Part shown: piece by piece, positions 26,141-33,855 of the stretch | Layout of the letters: every line of letters starts with the position of its first letter | Position numbering within the stretch: position 1 is the first letter of the stretch | From: Natronohydrobacter sp. | GTDB taxonomy: Bacteria > Pseudomonadota > Alphaproteobacteria > Rhodobacterales > Rhodobacteraceae | Length of the DNA stretch: 46,669 bases | Direction of reading: 5' to 3' | Assembly: GCA_007125005.1 (NCBI GenBank) | Contig: SLDY01000137.1 | Coordinates: 1-46,669, forward strand | Notes under the pieces: model-generated | What the model saw: the letters and a program-made list of their open reading frames with translations, nothing else | Database searches by the model: none | Told to the model about the DNA's origin: nothing | Position numbers and translations under genes: made by a program

Positions 26141-26887
26141 ATGACTTCACGTATCGTCACGCTCGCAGCGGCATGTAGCATCTTTGCGCTGTCACCCCTC
26201 ACAGCGGAGACATTTGACTATTCTGTTGGTGACACCGTGTTTGAGGGCTTTGTGGCCATGCCAGAGAGTGAGCCCCGCGGTGCAGTATTGATCGTGCATG
26301 ACTGGGACGGGCTCAACGCGCATGAAATTGCGCGCGCCGAGGCGCTGGCGGAGGCGGGTTATGTTGGCATCGCCCTTGATCTTTTCGGGCGCGATGCAGT
26401 GTTGGAAGGTATCGAGGATTATCGCCGCGAAACCAGCGCGCTTTATGGCGACCGCTCGGAATTCCGCGCTCGGATGCAAGCCGGAATCGAGGCGGCCGCT
26501 GCGATGGCGAACATGCCTGCGCAGATGGTGCTGACAGGATATTGCTTTGGTGGTGCGGCCGCACTTGAAGGTGCGCGCGCCGGCTTTGAGATGGCGGGGT
26601 TCGTGAGCTTTCATGGCGGTCTCGCCACGCCTGACGGACAGGATTACAGTGCAACCGAAGCGCCTGTGCTGGTACTGCATGGTTCTTCAGATCCTGTTCC
26701 TGGATCCCGTATGGCAGACCTCGCGGCGCTGATGGAAACGCTTCAGGAAGCAGGCGTTCCACATCATGCACGCATTTTTGGCGGGGCGCGGCATTCCTTT
26801 ACGGTTGAAAGCTCGAACGACTGGGATCCACAAGCCAATGCGGGCGCCGAAGCTGCCCTGCTGGAATTTCTGGACCAAATCTTCTGA
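26141..26887 (+). CDS. dienelactone hydrolase family protein, exported
   Basis: 248 residues. Residues 1-22 (MTSRIVTLAAACSIFALSPL, then TA) form a signal peptide ending before ETFDYSVGD. The alpha/beta hydrolase fold shows the nucleophile Cys in LTGYCFGGAAALE, the acid Asp in LHGSSDPVPG and the His in GGARHSFT, which is the Cys-Asp-His triad of dienelactone hydrolases. Periplasmic members have broad, mostly undefined esterase roles. CAAGGAGG precedes the ATG. It converges on the GntR regulator gene with only three bases between. Confidence 0.88.
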   Translation: MTSRIVTLAAACSIFALSPLTAETFDYSVGDTVFEGFVAMPESEPRGAVLIVHDWDGLNAHEIARAEALAEAGYVGIALDLFGRDAVLEGIEDYRRETSALYGDRSEFRARMQAGIEAAAAMANMPAQMVLTGYCFGGAAALEGARAGFEMAGFVSFHGGLATPDGQDYSATEAPVLVLHGSSDPVPGSRMADLAALMETLQEAGVPHHARIFGGARHSFTVESSNDWDPQANAGAEAALLEFLDQIF

Positions 26888-26890
26888 GAT

Positions 26891-27547
26891 TCAGATCGAA
26901 TAACGCGCCTCGGACATCGAATCCTGCCTGAGGCGCGTTTCAAACGCCAGCGATATATGCTGCTTGAGCGCCTCATAGGCGCGATCCCCATCACCTGCAG
27001 CAATGGCCTCCACGATCTTGGCGTGCTCCTCCAGCGTTTGCTGCCCACGCCCTGCGAAAGAAATTGATGTCGTGGCCAGAAGCGCCATCGAGCGATGCAC
27101 AAGATCGAGTTGCTGGACAAGATAACGATTATGCGAGGCCAGATGAATCTGTTTATGAAACCGCTTGTTGGCGCGGCTCAAGGCCTGCGGATCATCGATG
27201 AGCGCGCGGTCTTCCTCGATCATGGCGCGCAGCAGACGGATTTCTTCCTGCGTCGCATGCCGTGCAGCAAGCCTAGCGGCGAGCCCTTCAAGTTCAGAGC
27301 GCACCACGTAAAGCTCTGCCAACTGGTTGTGATCGAGCGATGAAACAATGAGTGAGCGGCCATCTCGCGAGAGCAGCGCTTGGGTCTCCAGACGTTGCAG
27401 AGCCTCCCGCACGGGGGTACGAGAGACCCCGAAGCGCTCCGCCAGTTCGGATTCAACCAATCGGTCGCCGGGTTTGTAAATGCCGAAATCTATCGCCTCC
27501 AGGATCAGCGTATAGGCATCTTTAACGGGCTTGGTCTCGGTGCTCAT
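26891..27547 (-). CDS. GntR family transcriptional regulator (FCD subfamily)
   Basis: 218 residues. The N-terminal winged helix-turn-helix is complete: DFGIYKPGDRLVESELAERF, GVSRTPVREALQRLETQALL. The C-terminal FCD helical bundle (about residues 80-210; FHKQIHLASHNRYL, EEHAKIVEAI, DGDRAYEALKQHI) binds a metal-coordinated organic acid ligand in most relatives. The regulated genes are not evident; it is divergent from the HAD nucleotidase gene and convergent with the hydrolase. I chose ATG 27547 (MSTETKPVKDAY); an ATG at 27601 would add 18 residues. An inverted repeat at 27599-27615 is a possible own operator. Confidence 0.92.
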   Translation of the reverse strand: MSTETKPVKDAYTLILEAIDFGIYKPGDRLVESELAERFGVSRTPVREALQRLETQALLSRDGRSLIVSSLDHNQLAELYVVRSELEGLAARLAARHATQEEIRLLRAMIEEDRALIDDPQALSRANKRFHKQIHLASHNRYLVQQLDLVHRSMALLATTSISFAGRGQQTLEEHAKIVEAIAAGDGDRAYEALKQHISLAFETRLRQDSMSEARYSI

Positions 27548-27598
27548 AACAGTCTCGATGCGTTTTTCTTTTACAAAAGCCGGGATTGCAGCCGATGA

Positions 27599-27615
27599 CA
27601 AGCCCTCTTGGCTTG
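27599..27615. promoter_or_regulatory. inverted repeat in the GntR/HAD divergent region
   Basis: CAAGCC, CTCTT, GGCTTG: exact 6-bp arms, 52 bases upstream of the regulator start and 33 upstream of the nucleotidase start. A second imperfect dyad, CTTTT-AC-AAAAG, lies at 27568-27579. Either could be an operator for the GntR protein. Confidence 0.3.
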
Positions 27616-27647
27616 CGGCAGACGCTTTGAGCGCTAGGATAGACGCT

Positions 27648-28295
27648 ATGCCGGCAGAAAAATTTCGTCATATCGAGACTTGGGTCTTCGATCTAGACAA
27701 TACACTTTACCCGCCTCAGATGCGCCTCTTCGATCAGATCGAAGCGCGTATGACAGGCTATGTGATGCAAACACTTGGCGTTAATCAGCCCGAGGCCAAT
27801 CGGCTGCGCAAGGAGTATTGGGCAAAATATGGAACGACGCTGGCGGGTTTGATGGCAGTACATGACATAGATCCCCTGCCCTATCTTGTTACTGTGCATG
27901 ACATTGATTTCTCGGTGCTCGCCCCGGACCCTGATTTGCGCGGCCAGATCGCGGCGCTCCCGGGGCGGCGGATTGTTTATACCAACGGATCTGCCGATTA
28001 CGCACAGCGTGTCATCGAAGGGCGCGGATTTTCGGGGATTTTCGATGCGGTATATGGTGTTGAGGACGCGGGTTTTCGGCCAAAGCCCGAAGCTGCGGCC
28101 TTTGAGCAGGTGTTTGCACGCGACGGGCTTGCGCCCGACCGAGCAGCGATGTTCGAGGATGATCCGCGCAATCTTGCAGCACCTCATGCGATGGGAATGC
28201 GCACTGTTCTTGTAGCGCCGCATCCCCATGAAGCTGCGCATATCCATCACCACACGGATGATCTGAGCGGATTTTTGGCCAAGCTGCGCCTCTGA
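27648..28295 (+). CDS. HAD-superfamily pyrimidine 5'-nucleotidase-like phosphatase
   Basis: 215 residues. HAD motif I FDLDNTLYPPQ carries the nucleophile Asp; motif II is VYTNGSADYA; motif III Lys and motif IV are in FRPKPEAAAF and AMFEDDPRNL. The DNTLYPP variant marks the subgroup related to yeast Sdt1/Phm8 pyrimidine nucleotidases. The C-terminus is histidine-rich (HPHEAAHIHHHTDD), which could bind metal or be chance. Start 27648 fits the family N-terminus; the frame is open upstream to 27531 and overlaps the divergent regulator gene. Confidence 0.9.
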   Translation: MPAEKFRHIETWVFDLDNTLYPPQMRLFDQIEARMTGYVMQTLGVNQPEANRLRKEYWAKYGTTLAGLMAVHDIDPLPYLVTVHDIDFSVLAPDPDLRGQIAALPGRRIVYTNGSADYAQRVIEGRGFSGIFDAVYGVEDAGFRPKPEAAAFEQVFARDGLAPDRAAMFEDDPRNLAAPHAMGMRTVLVAPHPHEAAHIHHHTDDLSGFLAKLRL

Positions 28296-28389
28296 GCGAC
28301 GAATTGACAAGATGTCGCGCGACCTTCTGTCGTGCTGCAGCGCAGCATGAAAAGCTGTATCGAAGCTGCATCAATCAGGAGGATGACCG

Positions 28390-28599
28390 ATGGCCGACAC
28401 AACCGCAACACAGACGACCCGCATCGAATTGCCCAGAATGCTGGAAAGCGAACCTTGGGGCATCTGGGCTGCAATCGTGTTCGTAATCGCAACGCTTGTA
28501 GTTGCTGTGCTGAGCATGGGCGTTACCGGGCTCGTTGTTGTGATGGTTCCCGCCGCGATTGGCATGCTCGCGCTATTGAGCCTGATCGTCTTCGGATAA
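28390..28599 (+). CDS. small two-helix membrane protein (copy A)
   Basis: 69 residues. A short polar N-terminus (about 21 residues) is followed by EPWGIWAAIVFVIATLVVAV and a second hydrophobic stretch ending LLSLIVFG. Two membrane helices are predicted with the turn near SMGVTG. AGGAGG before ATG 28390 is a strong ribosome-binding site, which supports a real gene. From EPW to the end it aligns without gaps with the next gene (23 of 49 identical). Family and function unknown. Confidence 0.82.
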   Translation: MADTTATQTTRIELPRMLESEPWGIWAAIVFVIATLVVAVLSMGVTGLVVVMVPAAIGMLALLSLIVFG

Positions 28600-28706
28600 G
28601 CGGGCGTGGCCTCTGCCCCACAAGACACCAGTGCGGCAATCTGACCTGCTGATCTCAAGCGTCTGTATTCATACATCCAAGATGTCACTTTACAGGAGCA
28701 AGCAAG

Positions 28707-28910
28707 ATGGCATCGCGTTCTGATCCACATCGCAAACCGAATGACTGGCGCAATGAAGAAGAGCCATGGCCGTTCTGGGCGGCGATCATGGTCTTTCTCA
28801 ACGCTATTGTCATTGCAGGTATGGTCTGGGGACTGCCGGGTATTGTGACAGTCATGGTGGGGGCGGCAATGATTGCCGTTGTGATGCTGGTATTGATCGT
28901 CTTCGGATAG
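28707..28910 (+). CDS. small two-helix membrane protein (copy B)
   Basis: 67 residues. The N-terminus is charged (MASRSDPHRKPNDWRNEE), then EPWPFWAAIMVFLNAIVIAG and a second helix ending VMLVLIVFG. It is a paralog of the protein encoded at 28390, the same length from EPW to the end, with identical last five residues. CAGGAG precedes the ATG. A perfect-armed dyad TGTAT-TC-ATACA lies at 28664-28675 in its leader, suggesting separate regulation from copy A, 107 bases away. Function unknown. Confidence 0.82.
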   Translation: MASRSDPHRKPNDWRNEEEPWPFWAAIMVFLNAIVIAGMVWGLPGIVTVMVGAAMIAVVMLVLIVFG

Positions 28911-28943
28911 CACCGCTGCACTGACACGAGGCTGCCCTTGCGC

Positions 28944-29729
28944 CTATCGCAGACGCGGGGGGCGATCGGGATCACTTCCCGGCAGATTGTCCGGAGTTCG
29001 GCTTTCTGGCGGCTGCGGCAAATCGAATTGAAGCCCAACCCGCGCGAATTCTGCAGCGCGAGGAGCATCTGCTGGCAGGAATGTTACATCCAGCATCCCC
29101 GCCTCGACACCTGAAAAGCCGAGTGCGGCTTGCACAGCGCGTGCGAGTGCGGCTTCTGAGTCCGGCGCTGGATCTATAAAGGCCAGCATGTGTCCGCGGG
29201 TGCCATTGTCGTATTCGACACCAGTAAGATAGGCCATGCGCGCAAGCCCTTCCATGCGCGCAAGCTTCTGATCCAGCGCGAGAAGCAACGCCTCCGGCAG
29301 CCCTTTTGGCGGGTGGAGCGCAACCGCATGCGAGGTCAGCTCTTCAGGGCGTTCGGCTACCATCTGTGCCAGCCAGTCCAGAATTTCGGGCGGCAACAGG
29401 CGCGACGACGGTGCAACGCCCAGATTCAGCCCCAGCCCCAGTGCCTGCCCGGCCAGCATCTCGACCAATGCACGCCCGGACATCGCAGCATAAGGCGATG
29501 GAAGCCCAGTAAACTCGGTCAGACGCTCTTCACTGTCAAAAACCAGAACGATCCTGCCATCTTCCAGATCGAAGACCTTTGGCTGGATGTGTTCACCGAC
29601 AGGTTCATGCTCCAGCAGAAGCACCAGTTCCGACTCGAGTAACCGACCGTAATAGCGCAACCTCTTCGCCGTATCTTCGGGTGCGGCCTCGCAATCACGC
29701 CAAGCCTGATCGAGCAGGGTTTCAGTCAT
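28944..29729 (-). CDS. SseB family protein
   Basis: 261 residues. The N-terminal half follows the SseB pattern (ESELVLLLEHEPVGEHIQPK, VFDLEDGRIVLVFDSEERL, YAAMSGRALVEMLAG, LGLGLNLGVAPSSRLLPPEIL). The C-terminal half resembles the SseB C-terminal domain, ending in a Pro/Asp-rich tail. E. coli SseB is a poorly understood protein linked to serine sensitivity; no activity can be claimed here. It converges on the second small membrane protein gene with 33 bases between, and is divergent from the EamA transporter gene. Confidence 0.8.
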   Translation of the reverse strand: MTETLLDQAWRDCEAAPEDTAKRLRYYGRLLESELVLLLEHEPVGEHIQPKVFDLEDGRIVLVFDSEERLTEFTGLPSPYAAMSGRALVEMLAGQALGLGLNLGVAPSSRLLPPEILDWLAQMVAERPEELTSHAVALHPPKGLPEALLLALDQKLARMEGLARMAYLTGVEYDNGTRGHMLAFIDPAPDSEAALARAVQAALGFSGVEAGMLDVTFLPADAPRAAEFARVGLQFDLPQPPESRTPDNLPGSDPDRPPRLR

Positions 29730-29853
29730 GGTCAGAGCTCTCCTTTACACCGGGCAGCTAAAGCGCGCATGCCAGCTTGGCAAGACCGGAGCGGCTGGCT
29801 TGTTTTTCGTGCCTGCAGGTTCTATTGCACATGTGAAGAAACTTGGGGGCCAC

Positions 29854-30780
29854 ATGCTCGCGCGCGGAACCTCTGCCAGACCACTGACCGGCATTGTGCT
29901 AAACCTCTCGGCCCTGCTTGTACTCTCCAGCATGGCGGGTGTGGTAAAAGCCGTATCTGCGCATGTGTCCACAGGGCAGGCCGTTTTTGCGCGCGCCTTT
30001 TTCTCGCTGCCCTTTATCCTTATCTGGATCGCGATGCAGGGCCCGTTAATGGACGGACTGCGCATGGCACGACCGCGGATGCATCTTTTACGCGGTCTTC
30101 TGGGCTCGGCAACGCTGGGGATGAATTTTGTTGCGCTCGCACTTCTGCCGCTGCCGGAAGTCACGACGATAGGCTTTGCCGCCCCAGTGCTGACATTGAT
30201 TTTTGCCGTGGTTTTTCTTGGCGAGCGTGTGCGCCTTTTTCGATGGACGGCCGTTGGGCTTGGGCTTGTGGGGGTCATGATCGTGGTCTGGCCACGTCTT
30301 GCACTGGGTGGTGAAGTTGATCAGATGGCAAGACTTGGTGCGCTCATGGCGCTGGGCGCGGCGTGCACTGCGGCGCTGATCAAGATCATTGTCCGGCGCA
30401 TGGTGGCAACCGAGACCACTCCGTCTATCGTTTTCTGGTTCGCGATGACAGCAAGCCTGCTGTCACTGACCACGCTTCCTTTCGGTTGGGTCATCCCGTC
30501 GGGCGAGATTTTCTTGTTGCTGGTGCTCACTGGTGCCTTGGGCGGCATCGGCCAGTTGATGATGACAGCCAGTTATCGCTTTGCGGATGCCTCGGCGCTT
30601 GCGCCCTTCTGGTATGTGCAACTCTTCTTCGCCACGGCCATCGGCTATGTATTCTTCGGCGAGATCCCGACAGGACCGATGATCGCAGGCGCCAGCCTGG
30701 TGATTGCCTCGGGTTTGCTGATCCTGTGGCGCGAATCGCAGCTTGGCAAGCAACCTCAGGAGCGTGTGCCCCTGAACTGA
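29854..30780 (+). CDS. DMT-superfamily (EamA) transporter
   Basis: 308 residues with ten predicted membrane helices arranged as two EamA repeats (about 10-140 and 155-295). Landmarks are FARAFFSLPFILIWIAM, TTIGFAAPVLTLIFAVVFLG at the end of the first repeat, and APFWYVQLFFATAIGYVFFG near the end of the second. Members export amino acids or metabolites; the substrate is unknown. I chose ATG 29854 (MLARGTSARPLTGIVLNLSA) because the first helix starts soon after; the frame is open upstream to 29728, overlapping the divergent SseB-like gene by two bases. A short hairpin follows the stop. Confidence 0.9.
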   Translation: MLARGTSARPLTGIVLNLSALLVLSSMAGVVKAVSAHVSTGQAVFARAFFSLPFILIWIAMQGPLMDGLRMARPRMHLLRGLLGSATLGMNFVALALLPLPEVTTIGFAAPVLTLIFAVVFLGERVRLFRWTAVGLGLVGVMIVVWPRLALGGEVDQMARLGALMALGAACTAALIKIIVRRMVATETTPSIVFWFAMTASLLSLTTLPFGWVIPSGEIFLLLVLTGALGGIGQLMMTASYRFADASALAPFWYVQLFFATAIGYVFFGEIPTGPMIAGASLVIASGLLILWRESQLGKQPQERVPLN

Positions 30781-30802
30781 AGGCATCTCACGGGTGCCTT
30801 TT
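30780..30802 (+). terminator. possible terminator after the EamA transporter gene
   Basis: AAGGCA (30780-30785), nine-base loop, TGCCTT (30795-30800), then TT. The stem is short and the T run weak. A second GC hairpin, CCCCCC (30843-30848) with GGGGGG (30857-30862), lies further downstream before the lipoprotein gene. Confidence 0.45.
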
Positions 30803-30924
30803 ACAACGAGCCGGGGCGTGGTTCTGTGCGAACGATGCAAAGCCCCCCGATGCGATGGGGGGTGGTATCAATGCCTCATTTCTGTTTTGATCGCGCCTGT
30901 TGAAGTCTCCAGGGAGCCAGCCGC

Positions 30925-31503
30925 ATGCGTAAAGCCATCATTGTCTTACCCGCCGCCCTTGCACTTGCTGCATGTATCGAGGTTGATATGACACTCGATA
31001 TTCTTGGCGATGATGAGGCGCGTATCAGCGGCGCCATGCAGATGCAGCGCCAGATTTATGAGATGTCAGGCGCGGATGATTCTTTCTGCGCACCCGAGGA
31101 TGGTGGCACCCTGACCCTGACGGAAACACATGCACGTTGCGAGTTTGACATGGCCGGCAGTTATGCCGAAGTCATGATGGACGAAGACAGGTTCGGCCCC
31201 GGCGAAGATACCCCCGGTGAGATCACCTCGCTTGGTGACGGGCGCGTGCGTGTTTTTCTGCCGCTTGGCATGATGGGCGGCGAAATCGATGAGATGGCCG
31301 AAGATCCTGCCATGATGGCCATGATGCAGCAGATGATGGCAGGAATGTCGGTGAACTATACTGTGCGCGGGCGGGAGATCGAAAGCTCAACTGGCACGAT
31401 CTCGGAAGATCGCACCAGCGCAACCATCAGTTTCGGGGTCGATGACATCTTCGCCCCAGCAGATCAGCGACCAGTCGATTTCGAGACGATCCTGCGTTAC
31501 TGA
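30925..31503 (+). CDS. lipoprotein of unknown function, methionine-rich
   Basis: 192 residues. A lipoprotein signal MRKAIIVLPAALALAACIEV places the lipidated Cys at position 17, so the protein is membrane-anchored outside the cytoplasm. The mature part opens with VDMTLDILGDDEARISGAMQ, a beta-strand pattern that recalls LppM-type lipoprotein domains; this is a weak resemblance. Two further cysteines (DSFCAPED and HARCEFD) could pair. Residues 114-140 contain eleven methionines (around EDPAMMAMMQQMMAGM). GGGAG lies upstream of the ATG. It ends four bases before the convergent pgi stop. Confidence 0.75.
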   Translation: MRKAIIVLPAALALAACIEVDMTLDILGDDEARISGAMQMQRQIYEMSGADDSFCAPEDGGTLTLTETHARCEFDMAGSYAEVMMDEDRFGPGEDTPGEITSLGDGRVRVFLPLGMMGGEIDEMAEDPAMMAMMQQMMAGMSVNYTVRGREIESSTGTISEDRTSATISFGVDDIFAPADQRPVDFETILRY

Positions 31504-31507
31504 CCTG

Positions 31508-33121
31508 CTATGCGCGCTGGCTATGCGCGCGCACATAGGCGATGAGACCCTGTATGGAGCCATCCTTGGCGCTGACATCTGCCCCTTCCAGAAGGGGCCC
31601 GAGCGCTGTTGCAAGCTCCTTGCCCAGTTCCACGCCCCATTGATCGAAGGAATTGATCCCAAGGATCACCCCTTCTACAAATACACGGTGTTCATAGAGC
31701 GCGATGATCTGGCCTAATGTGAACGGCGTGAGTTGGGGATAGAGCAGCGTGGTGGACGGGCGACTGCCCGGAAACACCCGATGTTGCGCCTGCCGCTCCA
31801 GTTCTGCCCCCTCGAGCCCCTTCTGTGCCATCAAAGCGCGAGCTTCTTCCAACGTCCGCCCGCGCAGAAGCGCCTCGGATTGCGCAAGACAATTCGCCAC
31901 CAGCAAACGATGCTGATGCGCCAGCCCCGGCTCATGGCCCGCAGCAGCAAGCAGAAACTCACATGGCACAACGCGCGTACCCTGATGGATGAGTTGATAG
32001 AAGGCGTGCTGGCCGTTCGTACCCGGCTCCCCCCAGACAATAGGGCCCGATTGCCGGTCCAGATCGCGGCCATCCATTCTGACGCGCTTGCCATTTGATT
32101 CCATCTCGAGTTGCTGAAGATAGGCCGGAAGCCGGGCAAGGCGCTGATCATAAGGCAGGACCGCACGAGTTGCATGACCGCAGATCTGGTTGTGCCAGAT
32201 CCCGATCAAGGCCAGCAGCACAGGCATGTTGTCGGCCAGCGGCGCATCGCAGAAATGCCGGTCCATGGCACGACCGCCCGCGAGAAACCGATCAAAGGCT
32301 TCCGACCCGATGGCGATCATCAGGCCCAGCCCGATCGGACCCCAGAGCGAATAGCGCCCACCAACCCAATCGGCAAAACCAAAAACACGCTCTGGCGCGA
32401 TACCGAAGGCAGCGGTCTTCTCAAGTGACGTCGAAACAGCCGCAAATTGAGCGCCCGGATCCGCCACTTTCTCGGCCATCCAGTCGCGCGCCGTCTGGGC
32501 ATTCGTCATCGTCTCGATTGTGGTGAAGGTCTTGGAGGCGACGATGACCAGCGTCGTCTCTGGGTTCAGCGGTTTGAGCGTATCGGCAATATGTGCGCCA
32601 TCGACATTGCTCACATAATGCAGCCGCGGGCCATCGTGATAGGGTGCGAGCGCAAGTGTCGCCATGGCAGGTCCGAGATCCGAGCCGCCGATGCCGATAT
32701 TGACCACATCTGTTATAGCGCCCCCCTGCCCCTTGAAGCGTCCTTTGCGCACAGCCTGTGCGAAGGCATAAGCCCGCCCACGGATAGCGCGCAGCTCCGG
32801 CATCACATCGACCCCATCGACCTCGATCACTGCGGAATCATCAGCGCGCTGTGCGATATGGAGCACTGCGCGCCCTTCAGTTTCATTGATCTTTGCGCCA
32901 CCAAACATCGCAGAGCGCGCGGATTGCAGCCCGGAACTCTCGGCGAGCTTGAGCAGCAAGCTGCGCCCTTCAGCGTCAATCGCTGTTTTTGAATAATCCA
33001 GCATCATATCATTACAAGTCACCGAAAACGCCTTGGCACGCCCCGGTGTATCGAAAAGATCCAGAATATGACGCCCCTCATGGCTACGCTGATGCCTTGC
33101 CAGTTCGCTCCAGATGCTCAT
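31508..33121 (-). CDS. pgi: glucose-6-phosphate isomerase
   Basis: 537 residues. It interconverts glucose-6-phosphate and fructose-6-phosphate. Conserved blocks are [13 protein letters not shown] (phosphate site), [31 protein letters not shown] with the active-site region, [30 protein letters not shown] (catalytic Glu and His) and the C-terminal YEHRVFVEG plus [10 protein letters not shown]. Length is near the usual 540-550. It is the last gene of the leftward zwf-pgl-pgi operon, 62 bases after pgl. The last codons and the stop lie in a 13-base partial tandem duplication. Confidence 0.96.
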   Translation of the reverse strand: MSIWSELARHQRSHEGRHILDLFDTPGRAKAFSVTCNDMMLDYSKTAIDAEGRSLLLKLAESSGLQSARSAMFGGAKINETEGRAVLHIAQRADDSAVIEVDGVDVMPELRAIRGRAYAFAQAVRKGRFKGQGGAITDVVNIGIGGSDLGPAMATLALAPYHDGPRLHYVSNVDGAHIADTLKPLNPETTLVIVASKTFTTIETMTNAQTARDWMAEKVADPGAQFAAVSTSLEKTAAFGIAPERVFGFADWVGGRYSLWGPIGLGLMIAIGSEAFDRFLAGGRAMDRHFCDAPLADNMPVLLALIGIWHNQICGHATRAVLPYDQRLARLPAYLQQLEMESNGKRVRMDGRDLDRQSGPIVWGEPGTNGQHAFYQLIHQGTRVVPCEFLLAAAGHEPGLAHQHRLLVANCLAQSEALLRGRTLEEARALMAQKGLEGAELERQAQHRVFPGSRPSTTLLYPQLTPFTLGQIIALYEHRVFVEGVILGINSFDQWGVELGKELATALGPLLEGADVSAKDGSIQGLIAYVRAHSQRA

Positions 33122-33183
33122 GCTCTGCCCTCACGTTTGATCTTTTTCAAAACAGCCGAAACGCACCAGATCGGTGCCATCTT

Positions 33184-33855
33184 TTACTCGGCCCAGTGCA
33201 CCTGCGCCTGATCAAGAACTGCCGCAATCGGTGCCTCTGACGGAGACAGTCTGGCCGCACGCTCGATAGCCTCGCGTTTGGCAGGCCCCGTGATGATCAC
33301 ATGCACTCTGAGCGCATCGCGCAGCACAGGCCATGTCAATGTAACGCGCGGCTCACCTGCGGCCTTGGCGCGCATCGCCATCAAGGGCGGCGCGTCAGAA
33401 CGCAAGGCGGCACTCAGGTTATCTGCGCCCGGAAACAGCGATGCTGTGTGCATATCTTCCCCCATCCCCAGCAACAGCACCGAGAGCGGTAAATGGGGCG
33501 CAAGCCCTGCACACAACTCTTCCAGCGCTTCCTCGGGTGTGGGGTAATCGGCATAAAGTGGCACGAACTTCGCATGTGCGGCCCGTCCCACCAGAAGCCG
33601 CTCACGCAGAAGACCTGTATTCGAGCGTGGGCTGTCTTCGGGCACCCAGCGTTCGTCATTGAGCACGATGGCAACATTCGCCCAGTCGAGTTCTGCTCCG
33701 CTGAGTATGTCAAACACCGGACCGGGCGTGGTACCGCCAGGAACCGAGAGCGTAGCCCGCCCTGCGCCGCGCAGTGTTTCTCCCAGTTGCGAGGCAATGC
33801 GCTGCGCCAGTCGCAGTGTCATCATCTCGCGATCGGGGTATTCATGAAAATCCAT
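33184..33855 (-). CDS. pgl: 6-phosphogluconolactonase
   Basis: 223 residues. It hydrolyses 6-phosphogluconolactone made by Zwf. DevB/SOL-family motifs are seen in LSVPGGTTPGPVFDIL (sugar-phosphate loop), VALNDERWV-like IVLNDERWVPEDSPRSN, LLLGMGEDMHTASLFPG and RVTLTWPVLRDA. The start ATG shares its A with the TGA of zwf (TGATG), so translation is coupled to Zwf. In oxidising glucose-6-phosphate the two act in sequence. Confidence 0.94.
   Translation of the reverse strand: MDFHEYPDREMMTLRLAQRIASQLGETLRGAGRATLSVPGGTTPGPVFDILSGAELDWANVAIVLNDERWVPEDSPRSNTGLLRERLLVGRAAHAKFVPLYADYPTPEEALEELCAGLAPHLPLSVLLLGMGEDMHTASLFPGADNLSAALRSDAPPLMAMRAKAAGEPRVTLTWPVLRDALRVHVIITGPAKREAIERAARLSPSEAPIAAVLDQAQVHWAE

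Noticed and set aside
28304-28309. Perfect -35 box TTGACA before the first mini membrane protein gene
   Set aside because: No acceptable -10 sequence at 15-19 bases, so I do not call a promoter.
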